From: Oreohelix idahoensis
Taxonomy: Eukaryota > Mollusca > Gastropoda > Stylommatophora > Oreohelicidae
Assembly (NCBI GenBank): GCA_024509875.1
Contig: JAMPIV010000581.1
Span: forward strand, 253,001 to 317,000
Direction: 5' to 3'
Length of the DNA stretch: 64,000 bases
The notes beneath the pieces were generated by a model. That model did not search any database. It was not told the DNA's origin and worked only from the letters and a program-made list of their open reading frames with translations. Position numbers and translations under genes: made by a program. Positions within the stretch are counted from its first letter, which is position 1. Each line of letters starts with the position of its first letter. Positions 37,932 to 49,125 of this stretch are shown piece by piece.

Positions 37932-40900
37932 ATGGCGGACCTGGCCAAATTTCGATCTGCTGCGGTTCAGACTGCAAAAGAGTTAGGATTAGATGGGCAA
38001 GTTATGGTTGCCTATGTTACTACGGAATGTGACAAATTTATTGAACGCGAAGAAAGAAGGTTTGAAGCCGAAAGAAGGTTAGAGGCTGAAAGGGAAATTA
38101 AGAAGTTACAGTTTGAAGCTGAGGCTGAGACTAAGAGGTTGCAGATTGAGGCTGAGGCTAAGAAATTGGAGGCAGAAAGAGAAGACAAAAGATTAGCTGC
38201 AGAAGAGAAGAAATTGGCTGCAGAAAGGGAAGAGAAGAAATTAGCTGCAGAGAGGGAAGCAGAAAAGGAGGAGAAGAGATTACAAAGGGAACATGAGTTA
38301 CGACTAAGGGAGTTTGAGTTTCAAGGCCATGCTCCTGAAAATGGTGCCAGTCCCTTTGCCTCTGATGCTACGGTTACTCAAGGAGCCTCAATCTCAGCTA
38401 TGAACTTTCATTTAGATCATTTTGTTGAGAAAGACGATGATATTGAGAGCTATATAAATAGGTATGAACTATTAGCCACCACGTATGGGTTAGAGAGAGA
38501 AAGGTGGAGCTTAAAGTTATCTCAGGGACTTCGTGGGGCAGCTTATGAAGTTTTTGCAAAAATGAGCAGAGGTGATCAGGAAAATTATGACATGCTAAAG
38601 CAGGCTCTTTTGTTAAGGTATGAAAAGAATGCAGAGTTTTACAGAAAAAAATTTAGGAATGCTAAACTACTGTCAGGTGAAACCTATCACCAGTTCTCTG
38701 CACGAATCGAGACATACTTGGAGAAATGGACTTCTCTGGGGAAAACCCAAGATCTTAAGGAAATGGTCCTTATAGAGCAACTAAGAGAGTCCATGGCTCC
38801 AGACCTGAGAAAGTTTCTCATGGAACAAGGTGCAGAGAGGCTGGGTGAGTTGCTAAATGTTGCTGAAAGGTATCAAGCAGCTCAAGCAGAGGTAACAGGT
38901 AATAAAAAGAAACAGGTGGATAACTTCAGGGCACCACAGAACTTTAATAAATTTGATCCTAGGGATCAAAATAAAGGTAAGCACCAATTTGATAGGCCAC
39001 GGTATGACAATAAAAATAAATTCCCACAATTCGATGAAAGGAAATATGATGAAAGAAAATCTTTCAACCAAGGAAAAAGGTGGTGTAAAAATTGTAAGAT
39101 GAACAATCATGACACTGACCATTGTAGAAGGAAACCTCCTCATTTTGCTGCTATGACATCGGGGAAAAAGGAAAAGAAGGGCAAACCTGAAGAATTACAG
39201 GAACCATACCACCCCCCAGTGTGTGAAGATGTCATCTGTAATGGTGTCACTATAAGATGTTTATATGATACCGGTTTAGATTACGATTCCGTTGTGAGTT
39301 CTCACCTGGTGCAGGCCGATCAATACACCACAGAAACAGTGGAGATTCAAACTGCAACCAAGGATGTAGCTACCATGACACTTCCCGTCGCCCGAATAAA
39401 AGTGAAAACGCGATATGTGGAAGGAATCATAAAAGCAGCAGTGATAAATGAGCCAATCTACCCTCTAATATTGGGGTGTAGATATGTCTTCTTGGGGAAT
39501 CCCAAGAGACCTGTGATATTGGCAACAGTGCAGACCAGATCACAGACAAAGAAGGAGGAGGATAATCCAATAAATACTCACCCAGATGAGATGAGGAAGG
39601 CACAGGCTGAGGACAAAACACTCAAGCCATGTTTCAAGAAGTTGCCCAAATCTCATACACCTCCAGGCAAGGGAGAGTTTTATATGAAGAACAAATTGAT
39701 ATATAGGAAGGCTGGATCTGAATCCAATGGTCACGGACAGCTGGTCCTTCCCACTTCATATAGGACTAAAGTGTTGGAACTAGGGCATGCGATTCCCTTC
39801 AGTGGTCATATGGGAATCAGCGCAACAGGACAGCGAATAGCTTGTCACTATTTCTGGCCAGGAATAACTGAAGATATCAAACGATATGTAAAATCCTGTC
39901 CAGAGTGCCAACGAGTAGCACCTAAACATTGGACTGCACCAGCAACTCTGGGGGAAATGCCCATAGTGGGAACACCCTTTGAGAGAGTTGCCGTGGATCT
40001 TGTGGGACCTCTCACCCGAACCAAGAGAAGGAACAGCTACATTCTGACTCTGGTGGACACTTGTTCTATGTGGGGAGAGGCAGTAGCCCTGTCATCGATT
40101 GATTCAAAACATGTGGCAGAGGCATTGCTCACAATTTTCACAAGGTTAGGCTTTCCCAATCAAATCTTGACTGATAATGGCTCTCAGTTCAAGGGGAAAC
40201 TAACTGAAGAAGTTTTCAGGATCTTCCAGGCCAAACACTTCCATTGTAGTGTGTATCATCCCCAAGGGAACGGCCAAGTGGAAAGATTTAACGGCACATT
40301 GATGTCGATCCTGAGAAAGTTGGCACACGAAAAACCAGATACATGGGACCAGTACCTGCACGCCGCCCTCTTTGCTTATCGGGAGGTACCCCATAGTTCA
40401 ACCGGTATGGCCCCGGCAACATTATTGTTTGGAAGGCCAATAAAAGGTCCACTTGAAGCTTTGTTAAGAACGTGGACTGATGAAAAGGCAGAGGAAAACA
40501 TTACATCTTCATACCAATATGTGAATGAGCTGACCACTCGGTTAAAAACTGGCTGGAAACTTGCCAATGAAAATTTGAAACAAGCCAGGAAGAAACATGC
40601 TGCCTATTATAACAGGAAGGCGAAAGACAGAAATTTGGCTGTGGGAGAGAAAGTACTGCTTCTTTTGCCTGGGGATCAGAATAAGTTACAAATTGGATGG
40701 CAGGGTCCATATACAGTTCTAGAGAAGGTGTCTAGAACAAATTATAAGATAGATAAGAAGGGGAAAGAAAAAATCTATCATGTGAATCTCCTGAAGAAAT
40801 ATTTGGAAAGAGAACATCAGGAAGAGACACACTTGTTGACCTTGTCCATCGCCATGGAGATGAAAAAGGAACCACTTTCATCATTTGAATATCCATTACA

Positions 40901-42359
40901 CCCCTGTGAGACAGCAGCACAGGTGAAAATCAGTACACATTTAACGAAAACTCAGAAAGAGAGAGTGCAACAGGTTCTAAATAATCATGCAGAGGTGTTA
41001 ACAGACCGACCAGGGCATACAAACCTATTGGAATATGATATGAAACTCATAGACTCCACACCTGTCTGTATGAAACCATATTCGATTCCGTTTGCTAAGG
41101 AAAAAGCTTTGAAGGAAGAGATAGACTATCTATTGAAGGAAGGAATTATTTCGCACAGTGAGTCTTCGTATAGTTCCGGTGTTGTACTTTTAAGGAAGCC
41201 CTCGGGAGAACATAGACTCTGTATAGATTACAGGAGACTGAATGCTATTACAGAAGGACAGGTGGATCCATTGCCGGATACAAATCAGCTGTTTGCCAGG
41301 CTAAATAAAGCTAAATATTTCTCAAAAGTGGATCTGAGTAAAGGATACTATCAGATTCCAGTAAAGCCTGAGGTTAGACCATACCTAGCTTTTAGTACCT
41401 CAGAAGGACACTATGAGTTTAATAGATTGCCATTTGGATTGAAGAATGCACCTAGTGTCTTCTCTAGAATGATGAGAAAATTATTGGATCCTCTGAATAA
41501 TCCCTGTATAACAAATTTTATGGATGATATCCTTATAGCAACAGAAACATTTGAGGAACACATTGACTCTCTGAACATGCTGTTTGATCGACTTAGGGAG
41601 GCAAATTTAACAGCCCGACCAACCAAATGTTGCGTTGGATGTAAAGAATTGGAATTTTTGGGACACACAGTTTATCAGGGAAACATGACCCCTGACCCAA
41701 AGAATTTAGAGAAACTACAGAAAGCCCCGAGACCACAAACCAAGAAGGACGTGAGATCCTTTGTCTCATTATGTGGGTTCTACCAGAAGTATATCAAAAA
41801 CTTTAATTCCATATGTGCACCTTTAACGGAATTGACACGTAAAGGACTTCCAGATCGCATTACATGGACACCACAATGTGAAATGACTTACCAAGAATTG
41901 AAGGAAAAGCTCACAAGTAAACCCATTTTGAAATTACCTGACTTAAGTCAAGAATTCATAGTAAGGACGGATGCAAGTAATATTGGGTTAGGTGCAACTC
42001 TACTACAGAAATCAGATGCATTGGATGGGGAATTAAGCCCAGTGGCATATGCTAGCAGAAAGTTGAATAAAGCTGAAATCAACTACTCAACTAGCGAAAA
42101 AGAATGTCTTGCAGTAATATGGGCAATAAAGAAATTCAATATTTATCTATATGGGAAGGCCTTTAAGTTGCAAACTGACCACAAACCTTTATCGTTTTTA
42201 GCACAGGCTAAGCATGAGAACTCTAGGTTACTCCGATGGTCTTTGCTTCTGGCTCCATATAATTTTAGCATTGAATATATATCTGGAAAAACCAATCTGG
42301 GAGCGGATTTTTTAAGCCGCCATCCGTGTGATGAGAATCACCGTAAACCCCAGAAATAA
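37932..42359 (+). CDS. Gag-pol polyprotein, order Gag-PR-IN-RT-RH
   Basis: 1475 residues in one frame without stop or frameshift; the ATG is in the same context as E1 (MADLAKF). Coiled coil at about 30-130; capsid-like helical region 155-330; zinc knuckle CX2CX4HX4C at 385-398. The aspartic protease has LYDTG (Asp446) and a flap-side ILG near 513, though the residue after DTG is Leu rather than the usual Ala/Ser. The integrase HHCC finger is H619, H626, C656, C659; the DD35E core is D689, D748, E784; the GPY/F module is at 925-927. Reverse transcriptase carries FMDD at 1196-1199. RNase H has D1347 (RTDAS) and D1416 (TDHKPL) and ends ADFLSRHP. All key catalytic residues are present, so autonomy is plausible. 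Integrase before RT is atypical for Ty3/gypsy and matches the Gmr1 group. Confidence 0.95.
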   Translation: MADLAKFRSAAVQTAKELGLDGQVMVAYVTTECDKFIEREERRFEAERRLEAEREIKKLQFEAEAETKRLQIEAEAKKLEAEREDKRLAAEEKKLAAEREEKKLAAEREAEKEEKRLQREHELRLREFEFQGHAPENGASPFASDATVTQGASISAMNFHLDHFVEKDDDIESYINRYELLATTYGLERERWSLKLSQGLRGAAYEVFAKMSRGDQENYDMLKQALLLRYEKNAEFYRKKFRNAKLLSGETYHQFSARIETYLEKWTSLGKTQDLKEMVLIEQLRESMAPDLRKFLMEQGAERLGELLNVAERYQAAQAEVTGNKKKQVDNFRAPQNFNKFDPRDQNKGKHQFDRPRYDNKNKFPQFDERKYDERKSFNQGKRWCKNCKMNNHDTDHCRRKPPHFAAMTSGKKEKKGKPEELQEPYHPPVCEDVICNGVTIRCLYDTGLDYDSVVSSHLVQADQYTTETVEIQTATKDVATMTLPVARIKVKTRYVEGIIKAAVINEPIYPLILGCRYVFLGNPKRPVILATVQTRSQTKKEEDNPINTHPDEMRKAQAEDKTLKPCFKKLPKSHTPPGKGEFYMKNKLIYRKAGSESNGHGQLVLPTSYRTKVLELGHAIPFSGHMGISATGQRIACHYFWPGITEDIKRYVKSCPECQRVAPKHWTAPATLGEMPIVGTPFERVAVDLVGPLTRTKRRNSYILTLVDTCSMWGEAVALSSIDSKHVAEALLTIFTRLGFPNQILTDNGSQFKGKLTEEVFRIFQAKHFHCSVYHPQGNGQVERFNGTLMSILRKLAHEKPDTWDQYLHAALFAYREVPHSSTGMAPATLLFGRPIKGPLEALLRTWTDEKAEENITSSYQYVNELTTRLKTGWKLANENLKQARKKHAAYYNRKAKDRNLAVGEKVLLLLPGDQNKLQIGWQGPYTVLEKVSRTNYKIDKKGKEKIYHVNLLKKYLEREHQEETHLLTLSIAMEMKKEPLSSFEYPLHPCETAAQVKISTHLTKTQKERVQQVLNNHAEVLTDRPGHTNLLEYDMKLIDSTPVCMKPYSIPFAKEKALKEEIDYLLKEGIISHSESSYSSGVVLLRKPSGEHRLCIDYRRLNAITEGQVDPLPDTNQLFARLNKAKYFSKVDLSKGYYQIPVKPEVRPYLAFSTSEGHYEFNRLPFGLKNAPSVFSRMMRKLLDPLNNPCITNFMDDILIATETFEEHIDSLNMLFDRLREANLTARPTKCCVGCKELEFLGHTVYQGNMTPDPKNLEKLQKAPRPQTKKDVRSFVSLCGFYQKYIKNFNSICAPLTELTRKGLPDRITWTPQCEMTYQELKEKLTSKPILKLPDLSQEFIVRTDASNIGLGATLLQKSDALDGELSPVAYASRKLNKAEINYSTSEKECLAVIWAIKKFNIYLYGKAFKLQTDHKPLSFLAQAKHENSRLLRWSLLLAPYNFSIEYISGKTNLGADFLSRHPCDENHRKPQK

Positions 42360-42415
42360 TAATAAATTTCTCTATGTGTATATAGAATAAAGGACTGACA
42401 TATAATGTCTGTTTT

Positions 42416-42426
42416 AAGAGGGGAGG
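42416..42426 (+). promoter_or_regulatory. Polypurine tract of E2
   Basis: AAGAGGGGAGG abutting the 3' LTR; identical to E1. Confidence 0.88.
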
Positions 42427-44824
42427 TGTCATGAAATATTCTAATCCACATATATAAATTATTAGGTAAATATGAAGCCTAACAAATAAAATTAATAAAG
42501 AGAAGAGCAATGGTAAAATGACAGTGCTGTCACAAGGAATGTACTCGAAATCCCCCTTGTTTTCTGCTTCGTCTGCAAATTGTAACGCTTTCACGTTGAT
42601 AGTAAAAGCTTACTGTATTATTACCCGCCTTCTTCAATGAAACGTGTGCTGTATTTCTTGGAAAAAAACATTGAGACGTACTGCGTAATGACCTAAATTA
42701 ATCCTAACATTAATTATATTACGTTACCAAAACGAACGAACAGATGGACAAAAGGATAGCGAGAGGGAGGGCTGAAAATCAGGAACGCATGCAACACGCG
42801 ACGCGCGATATACAAATGCTGGCATCACGCGTGTAAGTCTACAAGCACTAACTTTTTCAGACGGACAGTGATAAAATACACTACCCTTTCCCAGAGTTAG
42901 GTTTATAAATCATAACAGACTCTTATTAGAAAAGATAACATTAGATGGGTTTACGGTTGAAAACATAACAGTACCCAGACAGCACATCTTCCAAACAGGA
43001 GGTAGTAGAAAATACATATTTTGAACGCAGCCACGTAGCTCTTTTAAAGTGGGAAAATTGGGTTCCTTAGGGCTTGCTGACAAATAATATGTAAAACGTT
43101 ACGCCAATAGTCCAGGAATTAATAAATTATACCCAAAATAAAATAGTGAGGCTGCCTGACAGCATGAAATCATTTCTGCTCATAAAATTTTTTATAACGT
43201 GTTTGAAAAAAACCTTACGTTACATAAATAGCCTACCATGTAAACTCCAAATTGATTGGAGCGCAACAAATGAAAGCCTAACCACGATTGGTCGGGCTAT
43301 AAATACTATCTTGGTTGTTAGGGGAAACGGGGAAAGGTAACATTTTTTCAAACACTTGTCGAAACGGGGCTCATTGGTCAGACTCGCTGATATACACACT
43401 TGGGAGCGTTAGTTCGAAACCACTTGTTTAAAATAGCTTGATAAAGCATCAGTGCGTTGAAGCCAGCATATATTTGGCTCAATAAAAGCCTGGAACATAG
43501 GCAGATGGAAGTTTGTGCCAGTTTGTGCCAGAAATTCATTGCTAATCAACGTATCTGTGTTATTCGTATGAATTGTGGTAAGCTTGAACCATTTAATATC
43601 TTTTAATGAAAATTGAATGTGAATTGTTGATTTATGCCTGTATATATATGTGTAGTTCAGTGGCAAACGTGAGGTAAAGCCTAAAATGCTCCAGCCTGAA
43701 CAGAGGGTGTCGGAGAGAAGTAAAACGGCATGGAATGGCCAAACAGTACACTGACACCTGGATGATTGACTAGAAAGAAATAATGCTGGAAGTGCAGAGG
43801 CGTAGTGACCATTAAGGATGGTAATGCTGGTATAAAGTATTTCAGATGAAGCTGACTGTTGGCCTAACGCTCTGAACGCAATGTTTGTGCTGTATTGTGA
43901 TCAGTGTAAAAGAGAATATAAATTAGTTATGAAGTAGAAGGTACATCCTTCTTGATTTCAGGGACAGTGGTCTTGATGGTACTGAGCAGCATCTGGTCAG
44001 AGATTTGCTGAATCCAGTGTCGGACAGCATACTCCTTGGTCTTTTAGCTATCAGTGAGGTGTCTCCTGAGCCCAGAGGAGAATTCGAGCAGAGGAGTCCT
44101 TTCCTGCCGCCATCACGCCAGATAAGCGAATTGGCCAGCTGAGCTCAACATTATGTCCCCTCATATTGAACTGACTTTATAAAATTAACATTAAGAGGGG
44201 AATTTACTTGTCTTAAAATCAGGAACTGTGAACATCTCCAATACTGGTCCCTAAAGACAAACTATTGAAGTCATGATGACAAATACCAACAGAGCTTGAA
44301 CAAAACAAAACCAGTATTACCTCATTTTACTACTACACAACTGACACACATAGAACATTTGTAATAATATATGTCACTACTATATTCATATTAAATACAT
44401 TCTGTACATAACTTGTAATTTAAATTGATTGTGATTCCTGATTCCCTTGTAGTTGAATCAGGACACATATTCATTCATGCCAGTAATGAATACATATTGT
44501 TATTTGAAAGTTATCAGTGCCTCCTTTAAGATATTCTCATAGAGTGTTATATGTATGTGAGTGTCACAGTGTTGTCAAGAGTAGTGGATTACATTAAATT
44601 GTTTATCTGTCTGTTGTTGTGACTTACACTTCTTCATACACATACCCTAGACACATAACGTAGCATCACACTATTCCAGAATAATTCTGACTGAGATAAA
44701 GAGATATGTGGTAGCAGTAAGGTTATCTATAATACACTACTCTTAATAGATATAGATACCTTCACAGCTGATCTCAGTCAGTACACTAAGTCCCCTATAA
44801 ATATTTATAACATCCCACTTCACC

Positions 44825-44827
<3 letters not shown>
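42427..44827 (+). repeat. 3' LTR of E2
   Basis: TGTCATGAAAT...CTTCACCACA. Differences from the 5' LTR are mostly single-base indels and a few substitutions. Confidence 0.95.

Positions 44828-44900
<73 letters not shown>
44828..44900. repeat. (AT)n microsatellite
   Basis: AT dinucleotides after E2, turning into tatgtatatatg before the R3 right fragment. Confidence 0.95.
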
Positions 44901-44911
<11 letters not shown>

Positions 44912-44924
44912 ATATATAATCTCT

Positions 44925-45316
44925 TCGGTTACTACTAGCATTTTTTATTATGCATAGTTTAAACAGTTAACTTTAGGCCAACCTGAAGCTTCTAATGCAT
45001 TTAACCTAAGATTTCTTCCTTCCTATAATATTATTAGTAAACGTATTACTACTTACGGGTGGAGTAACATTCCTAATATCGTGTTGATAACTTCTGCCAA
45101 GTGATACTTCTTTTATACTGTTGTACCAAAATTCCTAAGTAAATCATGTTACACAAAATAGGGTCTGGCCATCTTGATGCTCCCTGCAGTTGTAAACACT
45201 GGACCAAAACAAGCGTTTTCATTGGTCGGGGTACCATATATTTTTACAATGTATGGCGCATCGTTAAGACCAAAGTTATTTGAATTCGTGATGTGAACCA
45301 GATGTCATTTCACGAC
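44925..45316 (-). repeat. R-family LTR, right fragment of copy R3
   Basis: Matches R2 from about 24660 to 25056 (gcatagtttaaacag, ctacttacgggt, gtcatttcacgac). With 31320-31398 it forms one LTR interrupted by the AT tract and its insertions. Confidence 0.75.
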
Positions 45317-45820
45317 TGTTGGATGTCCGAAACTCCAACAGCCAGGGTAGTTTTTGTGTCAGACTTTCATTCCATGCTTCGGAAGGTTCAGAATGGATGC
45401 TACGGCAGAATTGGAAAACATTCATAGAAGCCTGGAGTCTAAAGAAACGTGCATGGATCTACTGTTCTGGTCATGCAGGAGTACGCGGCAATGAAATTGT
45501 TGACAGACTAGCCTCGAGAGCAAAATATCAGGGACACTGGATATGGATACGGGACAGACTAACAATGATCGCATGTTAGAGAATGACACTGCAATAGATT
45601 AATTAACAAGACTAAGGTTTAACGTTAAACGTAAGACTAGCAGGGATGGGTGTAACAGAGGAAACATCTGTTGTATGTACAAATAGCGCGATACAGGAAC
45701 ATTTCGTATTCATACCAACTGACATTTGCTGAGGCAGACTGAGCATATATGGGCTTGCCCTGAGCGTAGTGATGTCAATTTTGATCTAATCTACAACAAG
45801 AATAACCGGTCATAAATAAT
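45317..45820 (+). pseudogene. RNase H-bearing LINE, C-terminal fragment
   Basis: Begins inside RNase H (WMSETPTARVVFVSDFHSMLRK), shifts frame, then reads WIYCSGHAGVRGNEIVDRLAS, the C-terminal RNase H motif (HAGVxGNExxDxLA). A trace of the terminal zinc-finger tail (EHIWACPERSD) lies near 45740. Same family as 22755-23868, but a separate copy, because their sequences overlap by about 70 bases. Confidence 0.75.
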
Positions 45821-46841
45821 GATCATCTAGAAAGGTCACACAGAGACGTTAACACCTTTAAAAACCAACGTTACTTATTACACTCAATATAGTCTACTTT
45901 AAAACGAATGCTCTGCACAGCATTCTAAACCATGTTTGATCAAGCTTATGACCATATGGACACTAGCGTAGCGGCCTTTGCTTCGAGACAGGACACCGAA
46001 TCTACGGTCTCATAGATATTCTGACATCTCGCTCTTTCCCTTTGTCAAAACATGTATCGTGGAAAACACTCCACTGTGTTACACCACTACAGTGTGGATT
46101 TACAATAACAATAATAGGCTCGCTCCTCTAGGAGTATGATCACACAGCAATGGCTGACATAAATAATCAACACTTTTAACAGGAATTTCCCTTTATTACT
46201 AAGCACAATATAAAGGCCTCACACGACCAATAACAGGATACAATCATGAAATGCCAATGTAACTTGCCTTAACAGCTTGCTCTATCAGTATCATACGACC
46301 TACACTGAAACAACACTGCAATGACCATCGCTCACCTGAGCAACAATACTGTGACAATGGTACACTCAAATCATTGTCAACTTATATAAATCTACGACCT
46401 GAAAGTTATACAATCTAGGCACTACACTGTACTAGAATCACCACATAACAATCCACCAAGACCGAAACGGCAAGCTCTAAACACATAGTCCATAAAATGA
46501 ACTTCACAGCTAGTTGCTGGCAAAAGGGAAAAAATGTCCGTCCTACCATGACAATGACTAGACGCGAACTGCCCACCTTCGCGCCTGATTCCCGGCTTCC
46601 GGTAGTCACCTGACTCGCCGGTTTTGCTATACCCGGTGTTGCCCGGCTAACTTTTCGTACAAACGACGCACTGCGAAATAGCGCCATGACACCATTACTC
46701 CAGTGTGAATACACCATTCGTAATTATATACAACGATAATATAGTAATAATTATAATAATGATTAATAATAGAAATAACGGCAAGAACACTGTTAATAAT
46801 GACCAGCGGTAGCAGACAAATATGACAACCAGAAATCTTAC
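45821..46841. other. Intronic, unannotated
   Basis: No gene recognised. It borders the splice donor of the exon at 46842. Confidence 0.5.
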
Positions 46842-47060
46842 GGTTTCTACTGTGCACAATAATGTTGATTATTTTCTGAGGTCGATTGTATCTGAGCTGC
46901 CACCAAGCTTCAGCATCCTGTTTCTGAGTCTGTGAACATGAGTTTTCCACTAAATTGCCATTGATAGTGCCATCCACAGCATTTGATGCGCTGCCATTAA
47001 TTGCGAAGTCCACGACATCGCTCGATTGTCTTGCCTCCTGTTTGAGAGCTACATTACGAC
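46842..47060 (-). CDS. Fucolectin-like F5/8 type C domain, exon encoding the N-terminal half
   Basis: Minus-strand exon of 219 bases between a tatacag acceptor and a GTAAGATT donor, with phase 1 at both borders. It encodes RNVALKQEARQSS, ASNAVDGTINGN, a Cys-containing SCSQTQKQD loop, WWQLRYNRPQKI and INIIVHSRN. These are the ordered landmarks of the fucolectin/F5-8C jelly-roll domain (NVAxxxxAxQSS, AVDG, WWQVDL, VxIxNR). The last base, C, joins AA at the start of the exon at 11554-11766 to complete one codon and give a continuous domain of about 144 residues. An upstream exon with signal peptide should lie at higher coordinates but was not recognised. Confidence 0.85.
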
Positions 47061-47825
47061 CTGTATATTGAAAATTGTTTCAAAATTTAAAATTTATTAT
47101 TTTGCTTTTACGCTTGTATGTTAAAGTTATTCGGGGAGTTAATAATCAACTCTATTTAAATAGCTCCAAAAAATGGACAACAATAAAAAAAGAAAAAACT
47201 ATTTTAAAAAAAAATCAATTAATAGTTTTACGCACTTGCATAAACGTGTTCTGGTATAAAATAAAATGCTTGATATGGTATAACAAGATCACCAATATTT
47301 AGATGATGGCATGAACCAGACAAGAGGTGAGAAGAAGACACGTGCGCTAGATAGGACACTCAAGAAGGAAATCTATTGACTGCAGGGAAGTCACCAAGGC
47401 AAGAGCGAAAGATGAGCCACAAAAACGAACCGATAACTTTAGTGAACACCGTTAAGAAAGGAGTGAAGAACACGTGAAACATCCTGAACAAGAATGCTTG
47501 ATTGCGTTTTGCTAAATGTCTGCGCGTAATGATGATGATAGATACGAGTTTTAATTTACATGTTTATGAAAGAACAACCACAAATAAAATAATAATTGAG
47601 AGAAACAATTCAGTTGTTACAATCAAGTACAGTTTAGGGATGTGAGAACGTTTAGTTATCCTGTAAAACTGCCTGTAACGAAATGGGCAAAACACCCTGG
47701 AACTGCCACGTAAACTAATGCCCTTGTGATAGACTAGGAATTGCACAAGAGTAATTCTGCTATAACTTTTCGAAAAATGATCCCATCAAAATAATTGTTT
47801 TTGGAAATTGTATAACTACTACTTA
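47061..47825. other. Unannotated, upstream intron of the fucolectin-like gene
   Basis: AT-rich; no supported coding sequence. Confidence 0.5.
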
Positions 47826-47827
47826 TA

Positions 47828-49120
47828 CGAGGGGCGTTCAGAAAGTAATGCACCACATCGTTTTTCTCAGGAGCTGTTTATTCAAAAAGCATGAAATTTA
47901 TATACAATATACATTGATATGTCATGTAAACATCGGTATTATTCAACAAAATCCCTATCAACTTGTACGGCTTTATGCCAGCGCGAAACAAGTGCATGTA
48001 TTCCTAGCCCGTACCAGATTTTGTCTTGATCATGTAGCCATTTCTTCGCTGTATGAATCACTCCTTCATCATCTTCAAACCTTGTCCCACGGAGTGCATC
48101 TTTAAGTGGACCAAATAGATGAAAATCAGAGGGTGCCAAATCGGGACTATAGGGTGGATGGGGTAGTACAGTCCAACCCAATTTGGTGATTGCTTCCTGT
48201 GTTGCCAGACTTGTGTGAGGTCGCGCATTGTCGTGAAGGAGAAGCATGTCTGCTGGATTCTTGTGCGACTGAACTCTGCAAAAAAGTTGATTGAGTTTTT
48301 TAATGTCTTAATGCAAGCTTGCGAATTGATTGTCTCACCTCTTGGCATAACGTCCACAAGAATCACACCTTCAATGTCCCAAAAGACAGTGATCATGACC
48401 TTTCCAGCTGAAGGAATAGTCTTGAATTTCTTTCTTCTTGGTGATTGCGGATGATGCCACTCCATTGACTGTCTTTTTGTCTCAGGTTCAAAATGATGTG
48501 CCCAGGTTTCATCACCTGTAACGATCTTAGCCAAAAAGTTCTCTCCATCACTATTGAAACGCTAAAACAATTCAGAAGAAATTGCTTTCCTTTGCAATCG
48601 TGGTCATTTGTGAGACTTCGAGGAACCCATCTTGCGCAAACCTTAGAAAATCCGAGAGTTTTTATAACTGTATTTGCACTACCAATGCTGACTGACAGCT
48701 GTAAGGTCAATTGTTGAGTAGTGATTCGCCTATCAGTAAGAATAATGCCCTCAGCGTATTTCAACATTTCTGCGTTGGTGGCTGTTGCAGGACGTCAACG
48801 GCGCGGCCGATCAAGGAGCTCCGTATCTCCACTTCCTGATTCTTTGATTTTCTGAACCCAGCGACTGACTGTACTCCTGTCGATTGCAAAACTTCCACAC
48901 ACATCACATAGACGCTTGTGAATGTTCACAACAGTTTCCTTCTCTGCAACGAGAAATTCTATCACAATTCGCTGCTTATAACACAAGTTGCTAACACGCT
49001 CCATTTCAACGGTTTAGGGCAGCCGTATAATTTGGCCAGTTGCTGTGCAATTTGCAATTTGGTGCACACAATTGGCACATACCATATTTGAAGTGTGCAA
49101 AATTTCATGCTTCTATCTTC
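47828..49120 (-). mobile_element. Mariner C, main part (split by element D)
   Basis: Left inverted repeat CGAGGGGCGTTCAGAAAG after TA (47826-47827). The element is interrupted at 49121-49126 and finishes at 63004-63054 with the right inverted repeat and TA (63055-63056). The pieces sum to about 1344 bases, as expected for this family. Confidence 0.93.
47939..49004 (-). pseudogene. Mariner C transposase, frameshifted
   Basis: Homologous throughout to mariner A. Begins MERVSNLCYKQR and ends VQVDRDFVE. A stop near 48795 (CGGCCG region) and frameshifts near 48600 and 48295 split it. The three Asp motifs are still recognisable (TGDETWAHH, LLHDNARPH, SPDLAPSDF). Confidence 0.92.
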
Positions 49121-49125
49121 ATTAT
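49121..49125. repeat. Target-site duplication ATTAT (left) of element D
   Basis: Identical to 63004-63008. The uninterrupted target, cattattagctgag, is visible in mariner A near 28930. Confidence 0.9.

Larger units (their letters stand above)
35340..44827 (+). mobile_element. E2: near-intact Gmr1-like LTR retrotransposon, 9.5 kb
   Basis: 5' LTR 35340-37739, single gag-pol frame 37932-42359, polypurine tract 42416-42426, 3' LTR 42427-44827. Domain order is gag, protease, integrase, reverse transcriptase, RNase H; there is no env. The LTRs differ at roughly a dozen positions by eye, suggesting recent insertion. Flanked by (AT)n on both sides, so the target duplication is unreadable. Confidence 0.95.
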
